64,000 nucleotides of DNA. Source: Arthrobacter sp. AFG20. GTDB taxonomy: Bacteria > Actinomycetota > Actinomycetes > Actinomycetales > Micrococcaceae. The position numbers and the translations under genes are program-made. The stretch is from NCBI RefSeq assembly GCF_002892795.1, contig NZ_PJMC01000004.1, positions 248,001 to 312,000 on the forward strand. The letters run 5' to 3'. Position 1 is the first letter of the stretch; the number at the start of each line of letters is the position of its first letter. The notes beneath the pieces were generated by a model. It did no database searches. It saw only the letters and a program-made list of their open reading frames with translations, and had not been told where the DNA came from. This document shows positions 25,581-33,593 of this stretch, in pieces.

Positions 25581-26088
25581 TCAGTTTGACGCGGCGCAGC
25601 AGCTGGGCGTTGAGGGCGACGACGATGGTGGACACTGACATGAGCACGGCACCGGCCGCGGGGGAGACCGTGACGCCGGCGAAGGCCAGCACCCCTGCTG
25701 CCAGCGGGACGGAGATGACGTTGTAGCCTGTGGCCCAGACTAGGTTCTGCCACATCTTGCGGCCGTCCCCGACCATCGCCACCTTGAAACCCCGGCCCTG
25801 CAGTTCGCTGACCTTCTTGTCCTTGTCGGCCGGCAGCACCTCGGCGAAGACCTCATCGATGTTCAGCTCGTCCGCGACGGCCTGCGCAACTTGCCGGGCG
25901 TCGCCGGTGATCATGGCCACCTGGTTGCCACGGTCCTGCAGGGCCGCGACGGCCTGCCGGGATTCGGTTCGGGCGGCGTCTTCGAGGCTGATGGCGCCCA
26001 ATATCTTTCCGGCGGCAACGGTGAGGCCGAACATCGCCAGGACGAACGGTCCCTGGTCCGGAAGCCAGCGGAGGCACACCGCGCTCGC
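25581..26088 (-). pseudogene. copper P-type ATPase remnant with internal deletion
   Basis: The frame carries the C-terminal part of a CopB-type P1B ATPase: GKILGAISLEDAARTESRQA, MITGDARQVAQAVADELNI, FAEVLPADKDKKVSELQGRG, then VAMVGDG. In family members VNDAPAL and about 50 more residues follow; here the sequence jumps from GDGR straight to KMWQNLVWATGYN and on to the last membrane helices (GAVLMSVSTIVVALNAQLLR). The phosphorylation site and N-terminus are missing too. It cannot be a working pump. Confidence 0.85.
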
Positions 26089-26309
26089 GGCGGATGGGCT
26101 CCGGGAAGACGTCCGTGGTGTAGGCCTCCACCGCAATGCCGCCGGCCAGGAGCGCCAGGGAGGTGCGGATCCACGCCAGGAACGTGCGCTCGTTGGCCAG
26201 GGTGAACCGCGGGTCAGGCTCGGCGCCGCCGGGCAGGAGCCTTTTGGGGGAACCGGCTGCGGCGGGAGCCGGGGCCGGGCGGGGGAAGCGCGGTGGACGG
26301 CACGGTCAC
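26089..26309 (-). pseudogene. DUF202 (YidH-like) membrane protein fragment
   Basis: From the GTG at 26309 an N-terminal piece runs into a frame shift. The other frame then gives EPDPRFTLANERTFLAWIRT and SLALLAGGIAVEAYTTDVFP, the strong DUF202 signature. The sequence ends at EPIRR and is joined to the copper ATPase remnant. This is a truncated, frameshifted gene. Confidence 0.7.
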
Positions 26310-26447
26310 GGTCTAGCCAGTGCTGTTGTTTACAGGTCCGTGAAATTATTGTCACAGACGCGTAAATGCGGCTCACCCGCGCTTAAGATGCATCCGAGGC
26401 AGGAAGTCCAGCCAGCGGCCAGCAGCCCGGAACCAGAGGAGTGCCCA

Positions 26448-27572
26448 TTGGACAATACCCGGTTCCCCTACGACGATGACACCTGGCCGGACGACCGGCC
26501 CGGCTCCGAGGCCCCGCTGGTGCGGAAACAGGCCTACGAGATTATCGAGGCAGTCCTGGCCGGCACTGATCCGGAAGGAGCCGAGGTCCGGGAGCGGCTG
26601 AGGGAGCATGTGGCGGCGCATCCCGGAAATCCGGAAGCAGCACTCCATGAGCACCTGGTGTTCACCCGCTCCCTGGCCCGGCAAGCCAACAACCGACAAG
26701 CCAACAACAGGCCAAATCCCAACAGGCAGGATGTGCATCGGCCTGCGGCCGGGGAACAGATCAGTGTTCCCGGCCGCGGACAGGCGGCCATCGAGGCGAT
26801 CCTGCATGGCGGCATGCTCGTCACGGCGTTCCAGCCGGTCCATGATCTCGGCCGCGGTGGAGTCATCGGGGCGGAGGCCCTGACACGGTTCTTGTGGGAG
26901 GAAGACGGCAGCGGTGCAGGTTCCTGGTTCAAGAACGCCGCCGCCGTCGGGTTGGGCGCGGATCTGGAGTTCTCAGCGCTGCAGGCGGCTGTGGCCGCCG
27001 CGCAGGATCTCCCACACCATCTGGTAGTCGCCTTGAATCTCTCCCCGGCCGTATGCCTGGATCCCCGGCTGCCCGGATTCCTGGAACGCGCGCCTTTGGG
27101 ACCGTCCCGGATCATGCTGGAACTCACCGAGCCGCTCCAGTCGGGCCAACTGGGCCCCCTGCTGGACATCCTGACGCCGCTGCGCAATTCCGGCATGGGG
27201 CTGGCGGTCGATGAGGCGGGCACGGACGCTGCCTCCATGCGCCACATCCGTTCCCTTCGGCCGGACCTCATCAAGATCGGCCGCGACCTGGTTGCAGGGA
27301 TCGACGCCGATCCAAGCCGCCAGTACCTGGTGGCCGACCTTGTCGAATTCGGTCGGCAGACCGGGGCGGCGCTGGCCGCCGTCGGAATCGAAACCGCCGC
27401 CGAACTTGCGGTCCTGACGCGGCTGGCAGTGGCGGCCGGCCAAGGCCACTTCCTGGGAAGGCCCACGATTGACGTCAAGGAATGGGCCATCTGGGCCGAT
27501 CCCGCCACGGCAGTCCAATACCGCCACGGGCGGCACACGGCCGGATGGCCACCGCAGCCGGACGGGCACTGA
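26448..27572 (+). CDS. EAL-domain protein (c-di-GMP phosphodiesterase-like)
   Basis: A 374-residue protein. The TTG at 26448 is chosen as start because AGAGGAG lies seven bases before it; an ATG 60 bases upstream has no such site. The N-terminal 130 residues are a helical, linker-like region. The EAL domain begins near residue 150: GAEALTRF (EAL), VALNLSP, LELTE, DLIKIGRD, VGIETAAEL and QGHFLGRP are all present. The usual DDFG motif reads DEAGTDAA, so one metal-binding Asp is Glu. It may hydrolyse c-di-GMP poorly or only sense it. Confidence 0.85.
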   Translation: MDNTRFPYDDDTWPDDRPGSEAPLVRKQAYEIIEAVLAGTDPEGAEVRERLREHVAAHPGNPEAALHEHLVFTRSLARQANNRQANNRPNPNRQDVHRPAAGEQISVPGRGQAAIEAILHGGMLVTAFQPVHDLGRGGVIGAEALTRFLWEEDGSGAGSWFKNAAAVGLGADLEFSALQAAVAAAQDLPHHLVVALNLSPAVCLDPRLPGFLERAPLGPSRIMLELTEPLQSGQLGPLLDILTPLRNSGMGLAVDEAGTDAASMRHIRSLRPDLIKIGRDLVAGIDADPSRQYLVADLVEFGRQTGAALAAVGIETAAELAVLTRLAVAAGQGHFLGRPTIDVKEWAIWADPATAVQYRHGRHTAGWPPQPDGH

Positions 27573-27580
27573 TTCCCGGT

Positions 27581-28492
27581 CTAGTAGAAGCGCATGAATG
27601 ATGGCGCGCGGGGTGGACCCGGCCGGTCCAGGGCTTTCGGCGGATCCGGTGGATGCCGGGGTTTCGGCGGTGTTGCCGGAGGCTTCGACGGGATGGGAAG
27701 GCATGGGTAGTCGTAGTCGAAACGTCCCGCGGTGAACTGCGTCAGGGCAACGGTTCCGCCGGATGTGAGGGGCGGAGAGGAACAGTAGGCCCGGGCAGAG
27801 GCTCTGGAGGTTGCCCCGGCGATCCAGCTGTTGAGTTTGTTCAGGTTGCTGCCGGGACCAACGGTGCCGGCAATTTCGCGGAACTGGTACGTGGTGGAAT
27901 AGATGCCAACTTCTGCTCCGATGCTCTGCAGGTATGCGGTCATGCCCTCCAAATCTGCGGCGTTGGCTGCACGGTCGGGTGACCAGCTGTTCCCGGTTTC
28001 CACATCCAACCACCAGATATGGTGTGCGGCATCGCTGACGCCGCGGTGGTTGACGTCGTCGTAGGCCATGGCATACCCGAACATGTACGCACAAGCCGCG
28101 GTGTCGGTGCCGTCGCACTCCCCGTAGGGGTTTCTGACGTTGGCTCCCCGATAGGCGTTTGATCTGGGCCACCAGTGGGCTGTGGCTCCGGGATTGGCTG
28201 TATTGACATACAGTGCCACGGGGGTCCCCTTCGCCGGACCCGAAAAGCGGGCTGCCCAGGCCAGCTGCGCGGCCAGGCAGGGATTCGTGGTATGCGGCCG
28301 TCCGCCGTTTACGCCGATGACGGCGAACCCCTTAGGTTCAGGAAGATCGCTGCCGCACTGGGGCCAGGAGATGTCGTAGCCCAGCACGGCGTGGTCAGGC
28401 GGCGGGGAACCCCCTGCGCCTGCCGCTGGGACCTGGGCAACCTGCCAAGCGAACAAGAGACAGGCAACGACGAGGGTTCGTCCGGCTTTCAT
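27581..28492 (-). CDS. secreted glycosidase-like protein (GH25/DUF1906-type TIM barrel)
   Basis: A 303-residue secreted protein. The start at 28492 gives a signal peptide (GRTLVVACLLFAWQVAQVPA) with cleavage near residue 27. The mature part opens with VLGYDISWPQCG, continues with FAVIGVNGGRPHTTNPCLAA, and has IWWLDVETGNSW and GIYSTTYQF, a layout like GH25 lysozyme-type TIM barrels and DUF1906 proteins. The C-terminus from residue 265 is a Pro-rich tail. It may cleave peptidoglycan or another glycan, but the active acids cannot be proven. The ATG overlaps the upstream stop. Confidence 0.8.
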   Translation of the reverse strand: MKAGRTLVVACLLFAWQVAQVPAAGAGGSPPPDHAVLGYDISWPQCGSDLPEPKGFAVIGVNGGRPHTTNPCLAAQLAWAARFSGPAKGTPVALYVNTANPGATAHWWPRSNAYRGANVRNPYGECDGTDTAACAYMFGYAMAYDDVNHRGVSDAAHHIWWLDVETGNSWSPDRAANAADLEGMTAYLQSIGAEVGIYSTTYQFREIAGTVGPGSNLNKLNSWIAGATSRASARAYCSSPPLTSGGTVALTQFTAGRFDYDYPCLPIPSKPPATPPKPRHPPDPPKALDRPGPPRAPSFMRFY

Positions 28493-28851
28493 TGGGGCCC
28501 CGGTAGTCGTGCGGTCAGAACCGCAATAGTCCCTGGGCCGCGAAGCGCTCGACCCCCGAGGACGGGCCCGGCCGCGGCCCAGGACGTTGCCAGGCCCTTG
28601 ATATGGACCGCGCGGTAAAGGTCCGTGAGCCCGAGAAGATTCATTGGTGCCAGCCTCCAAAGGGCCCAGACCGGAATGACACCTCCGATGCTAAGCAGGG
28701 CAGCGTGGGAAAACCTTGCGATGGGCGCTCTGCTTGCGTGCGGTGCCAGCTCCTTGATCAGCTGGATTCCGCGGGCACGCGCTGCAGGATCAACGGGCAC
28801 CAGTGCCGGATCGGCCAGCAGAACGGTGTCGCCGAACGACAGCTCCCCCAT
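28489..28851 (-). CDS. hypothetical protein, start uncertain
   Basis: A 120-residue frame with good codon bias (GELSFGDTVLLADPALVPVD; GIQLIKELAPHASRAPIARF). The same frame stays open upstream to a stop near 28963 with sensible residues (SGWLKNQIWDHHSLFESGFT) but no ATG or GTG, so the gene may be 5'-truncated or use an unusual start. Its stop overlaps the start of the secreted glycosidase-like gene (ATGA). No family recognised. Confidence 0.5.
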   Translation of the reverse strand: MGELSFGDTVLLADPALVPVDPAARARGIQLIKELAPHASRAPIARFSHAALLSIGGVIPVWALWRLAPMNLLGLTDLYRAVHIKGLATSWAAAGPVLGGRALRGPGTIAVLTARLPGPQ

Positions 28852-29092
28852 GAGGAATTCCCCCGGCGTCCGCTCGTCCTCCGGAACGGGAGTGAACCCG
28901 GACTCGAACAGGGAGTGATGGTCCCAGATCTGGTTCTTCAGCCACCCCGAGCTGAAGGGTCAGGACGGCGCCGGATACACGCCCAGCGCTTGCCGGGCCG
29001 CCGCGGTCCAGGGCGGGCGCCATTGACATCCCGGATGACCGGGTCTATTGCTTGGCGTGTCCAGCTCAATCCGGATCATCCAAGGAGCAGTT

Positions 29093-29389
29093 ATGAACGC
29101 CGCACCGTACGGAATCGTGCACTTCTTTGCAGGGGGTACCAAGGAGCAGTACGACGCCTCAATCGCCGCTGTTCACCCCGGCGAGGGGCTGCTGCCCGAC
29201 GGCCAGATCTTCCATGCGGCCGGCGCCTCTGCCGGTGGTTGGACCATCATGGCCGTCCATGAGTCGAAGGAGAGCTGGGAGAAATTCCGCGACGGCATCC
29301 TCATGCCCCGGATGCAGCAGGGCATCGAGGGCGGGTTCGCGGCCCCTCCCGAAGAGACCGCCATCGATCTGTACAAGGTCATGCCCTAG
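29093..29389 (+). CDS. conserved actinobacterial protein, dimeric alpha/beta-barrel-like
   Basis: A 98-residue protein; the start at 29093 is preceded by CAAGGAG. The pattern YGIVHFFAGGTKEQYDASIA ... GWTIMAVHESKESWEKFRDG is that of a small ferredoxin-like (ABM-type) protein family common in Streptomyces and Arthrobacter. Such folds are used by monooxygenases and dimeric binding proteins, but no activity is established. It is followed 20 bases later by a VOC protein. Confidence 0.8.
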   Translation: MNAAPYGIVHFFAGGTKEQYDASIAAVHPGEGLLPDGQIFHAAGASAGGWTIMAVHESKESWEKFRDGILMPRMQQGIEGGFAAPPEETAIDLYKVMP

Positions 29390-29409
29390 CGATCCGAAAG
29401 GACACTGCG

Positions 29410-29757
29410 ATGGCCGCCATAGTCAACTACTTCGAGATCGGTTCGCCCGACCCGGATGCCGCACGGAACTTTTACGGCTCACTATTCGAATGGACCTTTG
29501 GGGAACCCTCGCCGGCCAGCTATCGGATGGTGAACGGCGACAAGGGCGGTCTGTGGGACACCACCTCGCTGGGCGGAAACGCTTGGGCCATCTTCTATGT
29601 GCAGGTGGACGATGTGAAGGCGGCGATCGCCGAGGCCGAGTCCCTCGGTGCGAGCGTCGCCGTCCCCTTCGTAGACAATGGAGCCATTGAGTTCGCGCAC
29701 CTCCTCGACCCGCAGGGCAACCGCTTCGGCGTGTGGCGGCCGAAACAGTCGGCCTAA
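29410..29757 (+). CDS. VOC family (glyoxalase/bleomycin-resistance fold) protein
   Basis: A 115-residue single-domain VOC protein: VNYFEIGSPDPDAARNFYGS at the start, EWTFGEPSPASYRMV, and the closing FAHLLDPQGNRFGVWRPK. The metal-ligand positions are only partly conserved. It starts 20 bases after the preceding gene with GAAAGGA upstream, so the two form a small operon. The substrate is unknown. Confidence 0.85.
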   Translation: MAAIVNYFEIGSPDPDAARNFYGSLFEWTFGEPSPASYRMVNGDKGGLWDTTSLGGNAWAIFYVQVDDVKAAIAEAESLGASVAVPFVDNGAIEFAHLLDPQGNRFGVWRPKQSA

Positions 29758-30206
29758 GCCGGGTTCTGCCGCCAGTGGCTATTCCGGCAGTTCCATCTGG
29801 AAGCCGCAGTCGCACCTGAGGACCGGGTGGCGAGGTAAACATCCAGGGTGTCCCCATCCGTGCTTCCGGTGGACAGGGGAGCGGAGAGCCGCCGGAGTTC
29901 CGACCCGGCTTTCCGCATCGGCTGTCCACAGTGGATGTAGTGTCCGCCGAAGATCAGCACGTCCCCTGTCTGGTCGGCACGGGCCAGGACCATCGATAGA
30001 TCCGCGGCCTGGGCGGGATGCTCACTCAAGAGCCCGCATCGGCTGCAGGTGTAGGCGACGAGGACGATCTCCGGCGGCGAGTGTTGCAGCCCGGTGACGG
30101 ACCTGATGGTGAGATGGCGGTCGGTGCCGCAGTGTCCGCACATCACCGGGGGCACACGGTGCCGGCCGGTTCCGTCCTGGCGGAAGCCATGGAAACCCGG
30201 TGCCAT
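29754..30206 (-). CDS. zinc-ribbon-type protein with frameshifted C-terminus
   Basis: A 150-residue frame from the ATG at 30206. One Cys pair set is intact (CGHC near 22-25 and CSRC near 55-58), and HCGQPMRK near 99 follows. The last 25 residues in this frame (SSGATAASRWNCRNSHW) look wrong. One base later the frame reads VLRCDCGFQMELPE and stops near 29779, which fits the end of a zinc ribbon. So one base seems to be missing near 29838. The role is unknown. Confidence 0.65.
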   Translation of the reverse strand: MAPGFHGFRQDGTGRHRVPPVMCGHCGTDRHLTIRSVTGLQHSPPEIVLVAYTCSRCGLLSEHPAQAADLSMVLARADQTGDVLIFGGHYIHCGQPMRKAGSELRRLSAPLSTGSTDGDTLDVYLATRSSGATAASRWNCRNSHWRQNPA

Positions 30207-30208
30207 GA

Positions 30209-30466
30209 TCAGAGGGCGAACGGGTAGCTGGAGAGGATGTAGTCCGCTGCGGCGCGTCCCTTCATCCTCAGTCTGCCCTTGCGGACATTCACCCCGCACA
30301 GGCGCATTCGTGCCCTGAAGACGGCGGGGCGTTTGGGTTTCACGCCCTGGAGCAGGCACCAGCTTGTATACAGCCCGTACAGGCAGTCCGGCCCCAGGGG
30401 GCTGTCGGTGTCTGCGGCGGGGGTGGTGGCATCATGAAGGAACTGCTGGAAATGGGAGGTGGCCAC
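30209..30466 (-). CDS. conserved hypothetical protein of Arthrobacter-type genomes
   Basis: An 85-residue protein started at GTG 30466, with GAGGAAAG upstream. The sequence has GPDCLYGLYTSWCLLQGVKP and RMKGRAAADYILSSYPFAL, a small wing-like DNA-binding or phage-derived pattern that I have seen as a conserved hypothetical protein. The N-terminus before GTG is not expected to be translated. It lies two bases from the next gene on the same strand. Confidence 0.65.
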   Translation of the reverse strand: MATSHFQQFLHDATTPAADTDSPLGPDCLYGLYTSWCLLQGVKPKRPAVFRARMRLCGVNVRKGRLRMKGRAAADYILSSYPFAL

Positions 30467-30648
30467 GTGAGGCTCTTTCCTCGGGGGTGCACGACGTCCG
30501 CCGTGAGGCTGCAGCGGGTCTCCCCCGGCGGTGCACGATGCCGGAGGAGGTGCCTGCGGAAACTTCAGCCACGCAGAAACCCTGCTTTGAAAAATACTCC
30601 TGTTCTCCGGACCTGTACATGGTTCGGGCAGGGCAGCACTTGTGTTGC

Positions 30649-30694
30649 TTGACGCCCTTCGCCGCTTCCGCATATCCTGAACGAACGGTCGGTA
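30649..30694 (+). promoter_or_regulatory. paa operon promoter and PaaR-like operator
   Basis: TTGACG (30649-30654) and a -10-like CATATC/TATCCT (30672-30679) precede the palindrome-like site AACGAACGGTCGGT (30681-30694). Its complement ACCGACCGTTCGTT fits ACCG-N2-CG-N2-CGGT, the core of the Corynebacterium PaaR (TetR type) operator, at all but one position. A repressor here would be released by phenylacetyl-CoA. Confidence 0.6.
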
Positions 30695-30732
30695 AATAAT
30701 CCGAGTACGGACGTGAATGCATAGGAGCAACC

Positions 30733-31749
30733 ATGGCAGCGCAGAATCTGCAGTCAGTGCCTGACCAGCCGGCAGCCCCCCAGGAAGCGAAGGCCCAGGA
30801 CCAGCTGGAGGCCGACGGCCAGGCGTATTTTGACCGCGTCATGGCCGACGACTCCCGCATTGAGCCCAAAGACTGGATGCCGGCCGCCTACCGCAAGACA
30901 CTCCTGCGCCAGATCTCGCAGCACGCGCACTCGGAGATCATCGGCATGCAGCCCGAGGCCAACTGGATCTCCCGCGCCCCCAGCCTGAAGCGCAAGGCCA
31001 TCCTCATGGCCAAGGTCCAGGACGAGGCCGGCCACGGGCTCTACCTCTACTCCGCCGCCGAAACCCTGGGCCAGTCCCGCGACCAGATGATGGACGACCT
31101 CATCGCCGGCAAGGCCCGCTACTCCTCGATCTTCAACTACCCGGCCCTCACCTGGGCGGACATGGGTGCCATCGGCTGGCTCGTCGACGGCGCCGCAATC
31201 TGCAACCAGGTGCCGCTCTGCCGCGCGTCGTACGGCCCCTACGGCCGGGCCATGGTCCGAATCTGCAAGGAAGAATCCTTCCACCAGCGCCAAGGCTTCG
31301 AGATCCTGCTGGAACTCTCCAACGGAACGCCCGCGCAGAAGCAGATGGCCCAGGACGCCGTGAACCGCTGGTACGCCCCGGCCCTGATGATGTTCGGCCC
31401 GCCGGACGACGATTCCCCCAACTCCAAGCAGTCCATGGCCTGGAACATCAAGCGCTTCAGCAACGATGAGCTGCGTTCGCGGTTCGTCGGCATGATGGTG
31501 GAGCAGGTCAGGGTCCTGGGCCTCACCCTCCCGGACAGCGAGGTCCGCTTCAACGAGGACACCAAGAAGTGGGAACACGGCCCGCTGGACTGGGACGAGT
31601 TCAAGGAAGTCCTGGCCGGCCGCGGCCCCTGCAACTCGCAGCGGCTTGAGCGCCGCCGGCAGGCGCACGACGACGGCGCCTGGGTCCGCGAGGCAGCGGC
31701 GGCTTACGCACACAAAAAGTCAATGAAGACAAAGGAATTCGCAGCATGA
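30733..31749 (+). CDS. paaA: 1,2-phenylacetyl-CoA epoxidase, catalytic subunit PaaA
   Basis: A 338-residue ferritin-like di-iron oxygenase. Iron-binding ExxH motifs are visible in [17 protein letters not shown] (EAGH) and in [15 protein letters not shown] (ESFH). PaaA inserts one oxygen atom into the ring of phenylacetyl-CoA. It is the first gene of an operon paaABCDE with 4-base overlaps. An RBS (AGGAG) precedes the ATG by six bases. Length and motifs agree with the actinobacterial PaaA family. Confidence 0.97.
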   Translation: MAAQNLQSVPDQPAAPQEAKAQDQLEADGQAYFDRVMADDSRIEPKDWMPAAYRKTLLRQISQHAHSEIIGMQPEANWISRAPSLKRKAILMAKVQDEAGHGLYLYSAAETLGQSRDQMMDDLIAGKARYSSIFNYPALTWADMGAIGWLVDGAAICNQVPLCRASYGPYGRAMVRICKEESFHQRQGFEILLELSNGTPAQKQMAQDAVNRWYAPALMMFGPPDDDSPNSKQSMAWNIKRFSNDELRSRFVGMMVEQVRVLGLTLPDSEVRFNEDTKKWEHGPLDWDEFKEVLAGRGPCNSQRLERRRQAHDDGAWVREAAAAYAHKKSMKTKEFAA

Positions 31750-32129
31750 GTCCCCATGGCAACCCGGAAGTTCCGGCCAGCTCGGCCACTGAAATCAACC
31801 GCGAGGCTCCAAAGGCGAGCCCGACGGCCGCTCCCGCCGAAACCAGCGGCAATGCCTGGGGCCTCTGGGAGGTCTTCGTCCGGTCCAGCCGCGGGCTCTC
31901 CCACGTGCACGCCGGCAGCCTGCACGCGCCGGACGCCGCCATGGCCCTGCGCAACGCCCGCGACCTCTACACCCGCCGCAACGAGGGCGTGTCCATCTGG
32001 GTGGTCCCGGCGGACGCCATTGCTTCCAGCGACCCGGACGCCAAGGGCGCGTTCTTCGAATCGCCGCAGGGCAAGGACTACCGGCACGCCACGTACTACA
32101 CCAAGAGCGAGGGAGTGAAGCACCTGTGA
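31746..32129 (+). CDS. paaB: 1,2-phenylacetyl-CoA epoxidase subunit PaaB
   Basis: A 127-residue PaaB. After a variable 35-residue N-terminus the conserved core is [20 protein letters not shown] and [19 protein letters not shown], then a basic end. PaaB bridges two PaaAC pairs in the epoxidase. The ATG overlaps the paaA stop. Confidence 0.96.
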   Translation: MSPHGNPEVPASSATEINREAPKASPTAAPAETSGNAWGLWEVFVRSSRGLSHVHAGSLHAPDAAMALRNARDLYTRRNEGVSIWVVPADAIASSDPDAKGAFFESPQGKDYRHATYYTKSEGVKHL

Positions 32130-33040
32130 CGGCTCCGGAACAAACAGAGACCGCAGGCCACGGTGACATCTCCGTCGGCGTCGCGGGCGCAGGCGCCAGC
32201 GGCGACGGGTCGGCCAGTGCCACCCGCATCACCCCGGGCAACGCGCTCCGCCCGGAGGACATCGCGCTCGAGGTCCGCACCGGCCTCGCCAGGCCCACCG
32301 GGGACGTGGCCGAGTACGCGCTGCGCCTCGGCGACGACGCCCTGATCCTCGCCCAGCGCCTGGGCCACTGGATCTCCCGCGCTCCCGAACTGGAGGAGGA
32401 CGTGGCCCTGGGCAACATCGCCCTGGACCAGCTGGGCCACGCCCGCTCGTTCCTCAGCTACGCCGCCGGTGTATGGGACAAAACCGAGGACGACCTCGCC
32501 TACTTCCGCCGCGAGCACGAGTTCCGCTCCGCGCACCTGTTCGAGCAGCCCAACGGGGACTTCGCCGTCACCATCGCCCGGCAGTTCGTGGTGAGCTACT
32601 ACCAGTTCGAGCTGTACCGCCGGTTGACCGAATCCACGGACGCCACGCTGGCCGCCATCGCCGCCAAGGCCGTGAAGGAAGTGGACTACCACCGCGACCA
32701 CAGCGCCCAGTGGGTCCTCCGCCTGGCCGGAGGAACGGACGAATCCCGCAAACGGATGATCCACGGCCTGAAGCTCATCTGGCCCTACGTCGGTGAGCTC
32801 TTCGAGGACGACGAGCTGGTGACCCGTCTGGCCGAGGCGGGTGCCGCCGTCGAGCCTTCCAGCCTGGAGGCGGACTTTGACCGCCTCACCGGCGAGGTCC
32901 TCAAGGAGGCCGAGCTGGAGGTGCCGGATGTCCCGGCAGCACCGGGCGGCGGCCGCCGGGGCAAGCACTCCGAACACCTGGGCTACGTCCTCGCCGAGAT
33001 GCAGGTGCTGGCCCGCGAGCATCCGGGAGCCAGCTGGTGA
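32126..33040 (+). CDS. paaC: 1,2-phenylacetyl-CoA epoxidase structural subunit PaaC
   Basis: A 304-residue ferritin-like structural partner of PaaA. LILAQRLGHWISRAPELEED and QLGHARSFLSYAAGVWDK are conserved. The iron ligands are partly replaced, as is usual for PaaC. It starts at GTG overlapping the paaB stop, and its own stop overlaps the GTG of paaD. Confidence 0.96.
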   Translation: MTAPEQTETAGHGDISVGVAGAGASGDGSASATRITPGNALRPEDIALEVRTGLARPTGDVAEYALRLGDDALILAQRLGHWISRAPELEEDVALGNIALDQLGHARSFLSYAAGVWDKTEDDLAYFRREHEFRSAHLFEQPNGDFAVTIARQFVVSYYQFELYRRLTESTDATLAAIAAKAVKEVDYHRDHSAQWVLRLAGGTDESRKRMIHGLKLIWPYVGELFEDDELVTRLAEAGAAVEPSSLEADFDRLTGEVLKEAELEVPDVPAAPGGGRRGKHSEHLGYVLAEMQVLAREHPGASW

Positions 33041-33582
33041 CTGCCGTGTACATCTCGGACTTCGAGACCAAGGCCGGAGTCACCGCCGAGCAGAAGGCGT
33101 GGGCCGTCGCCGCCACCGTCTGCGACCCGGAGATCCCGGTGCTCACCATCGAGGACCTGGGCATTCTTCGCGCTGTGCGGCTGTTCGACGACGGCGGGCT
33201 GGTTCCCGCTGTCCAGGTCACCATCACGCCCACGTACTCGGGCTGCCCGGCCATGGACGCCATCCGCGACGACCTGAAGGCCGCCTTCCACAAGGAGGGT
33301 TACCCCAGCGTGCACGTGGAGCTGGTGCTCGCCCCGGCCTGGACCACGGACTGGATGACGGACGCCGGCAAGGCCAAGCTGCAGGAGTACGGCATCGCCC
33401 CGCCGTCGGGCAGGGCCGCCCTGGGCCACAACGGCCCGGTCCGCCTGAGCCTGGCCGTGAAGTGCCCGCAGTGCTCGTCGCTGAACACCAAGGAACTCAC
33501 CCGCTTCGGTTCCACCTCCTGCAAGGCGCTGTACGTGTGCCAGGACTGCAAGGAACCGTTCGACTACTTCAAAGTCCTGTAA
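33037..33582 (+). CDS. paaD: PaaD, Fe-S maturation factor of the epoxidase
   Basis: A 181-residue protein: a DUF59/MIP18 domain (CDPEIPVLTIEDLGILRAV near 29-47, with the key Cys) and a C-terminal zinc ribbon (CPQC ... CQDC, residues 145-170). PaaD is needed for assembly of active epoxidase or its reductase. It starts at GTG. Next comes paaE after 11 bases. Confidence 0.95.
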   Translation: MTAVYISDFETKAGVTAEQKAWAVAATVCDPEIPVLTIEDLGILRAVRLFDDGGLVPAVQVTITPTYSGCPAMDAIRDDLKAAFHKEGYPSVHVELVLAPAWTTDWMTDAGKAKLQEYGIAPPSGRAALGHNGPVRLSLAVKCPQCSSLNTKELTRFGSTSCKALYVCQDCKEPFDYFKVL

Positions 33583-33593
33583 GGAAAAAGCCC

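Noticed and set aside
25489..26376. 295-codon frame read as an intact ATPase
   Set aside because: The first third is off-frame DUF202 sequence, the conserved block after GDG is missing, and the last part is lipoprotein debris.
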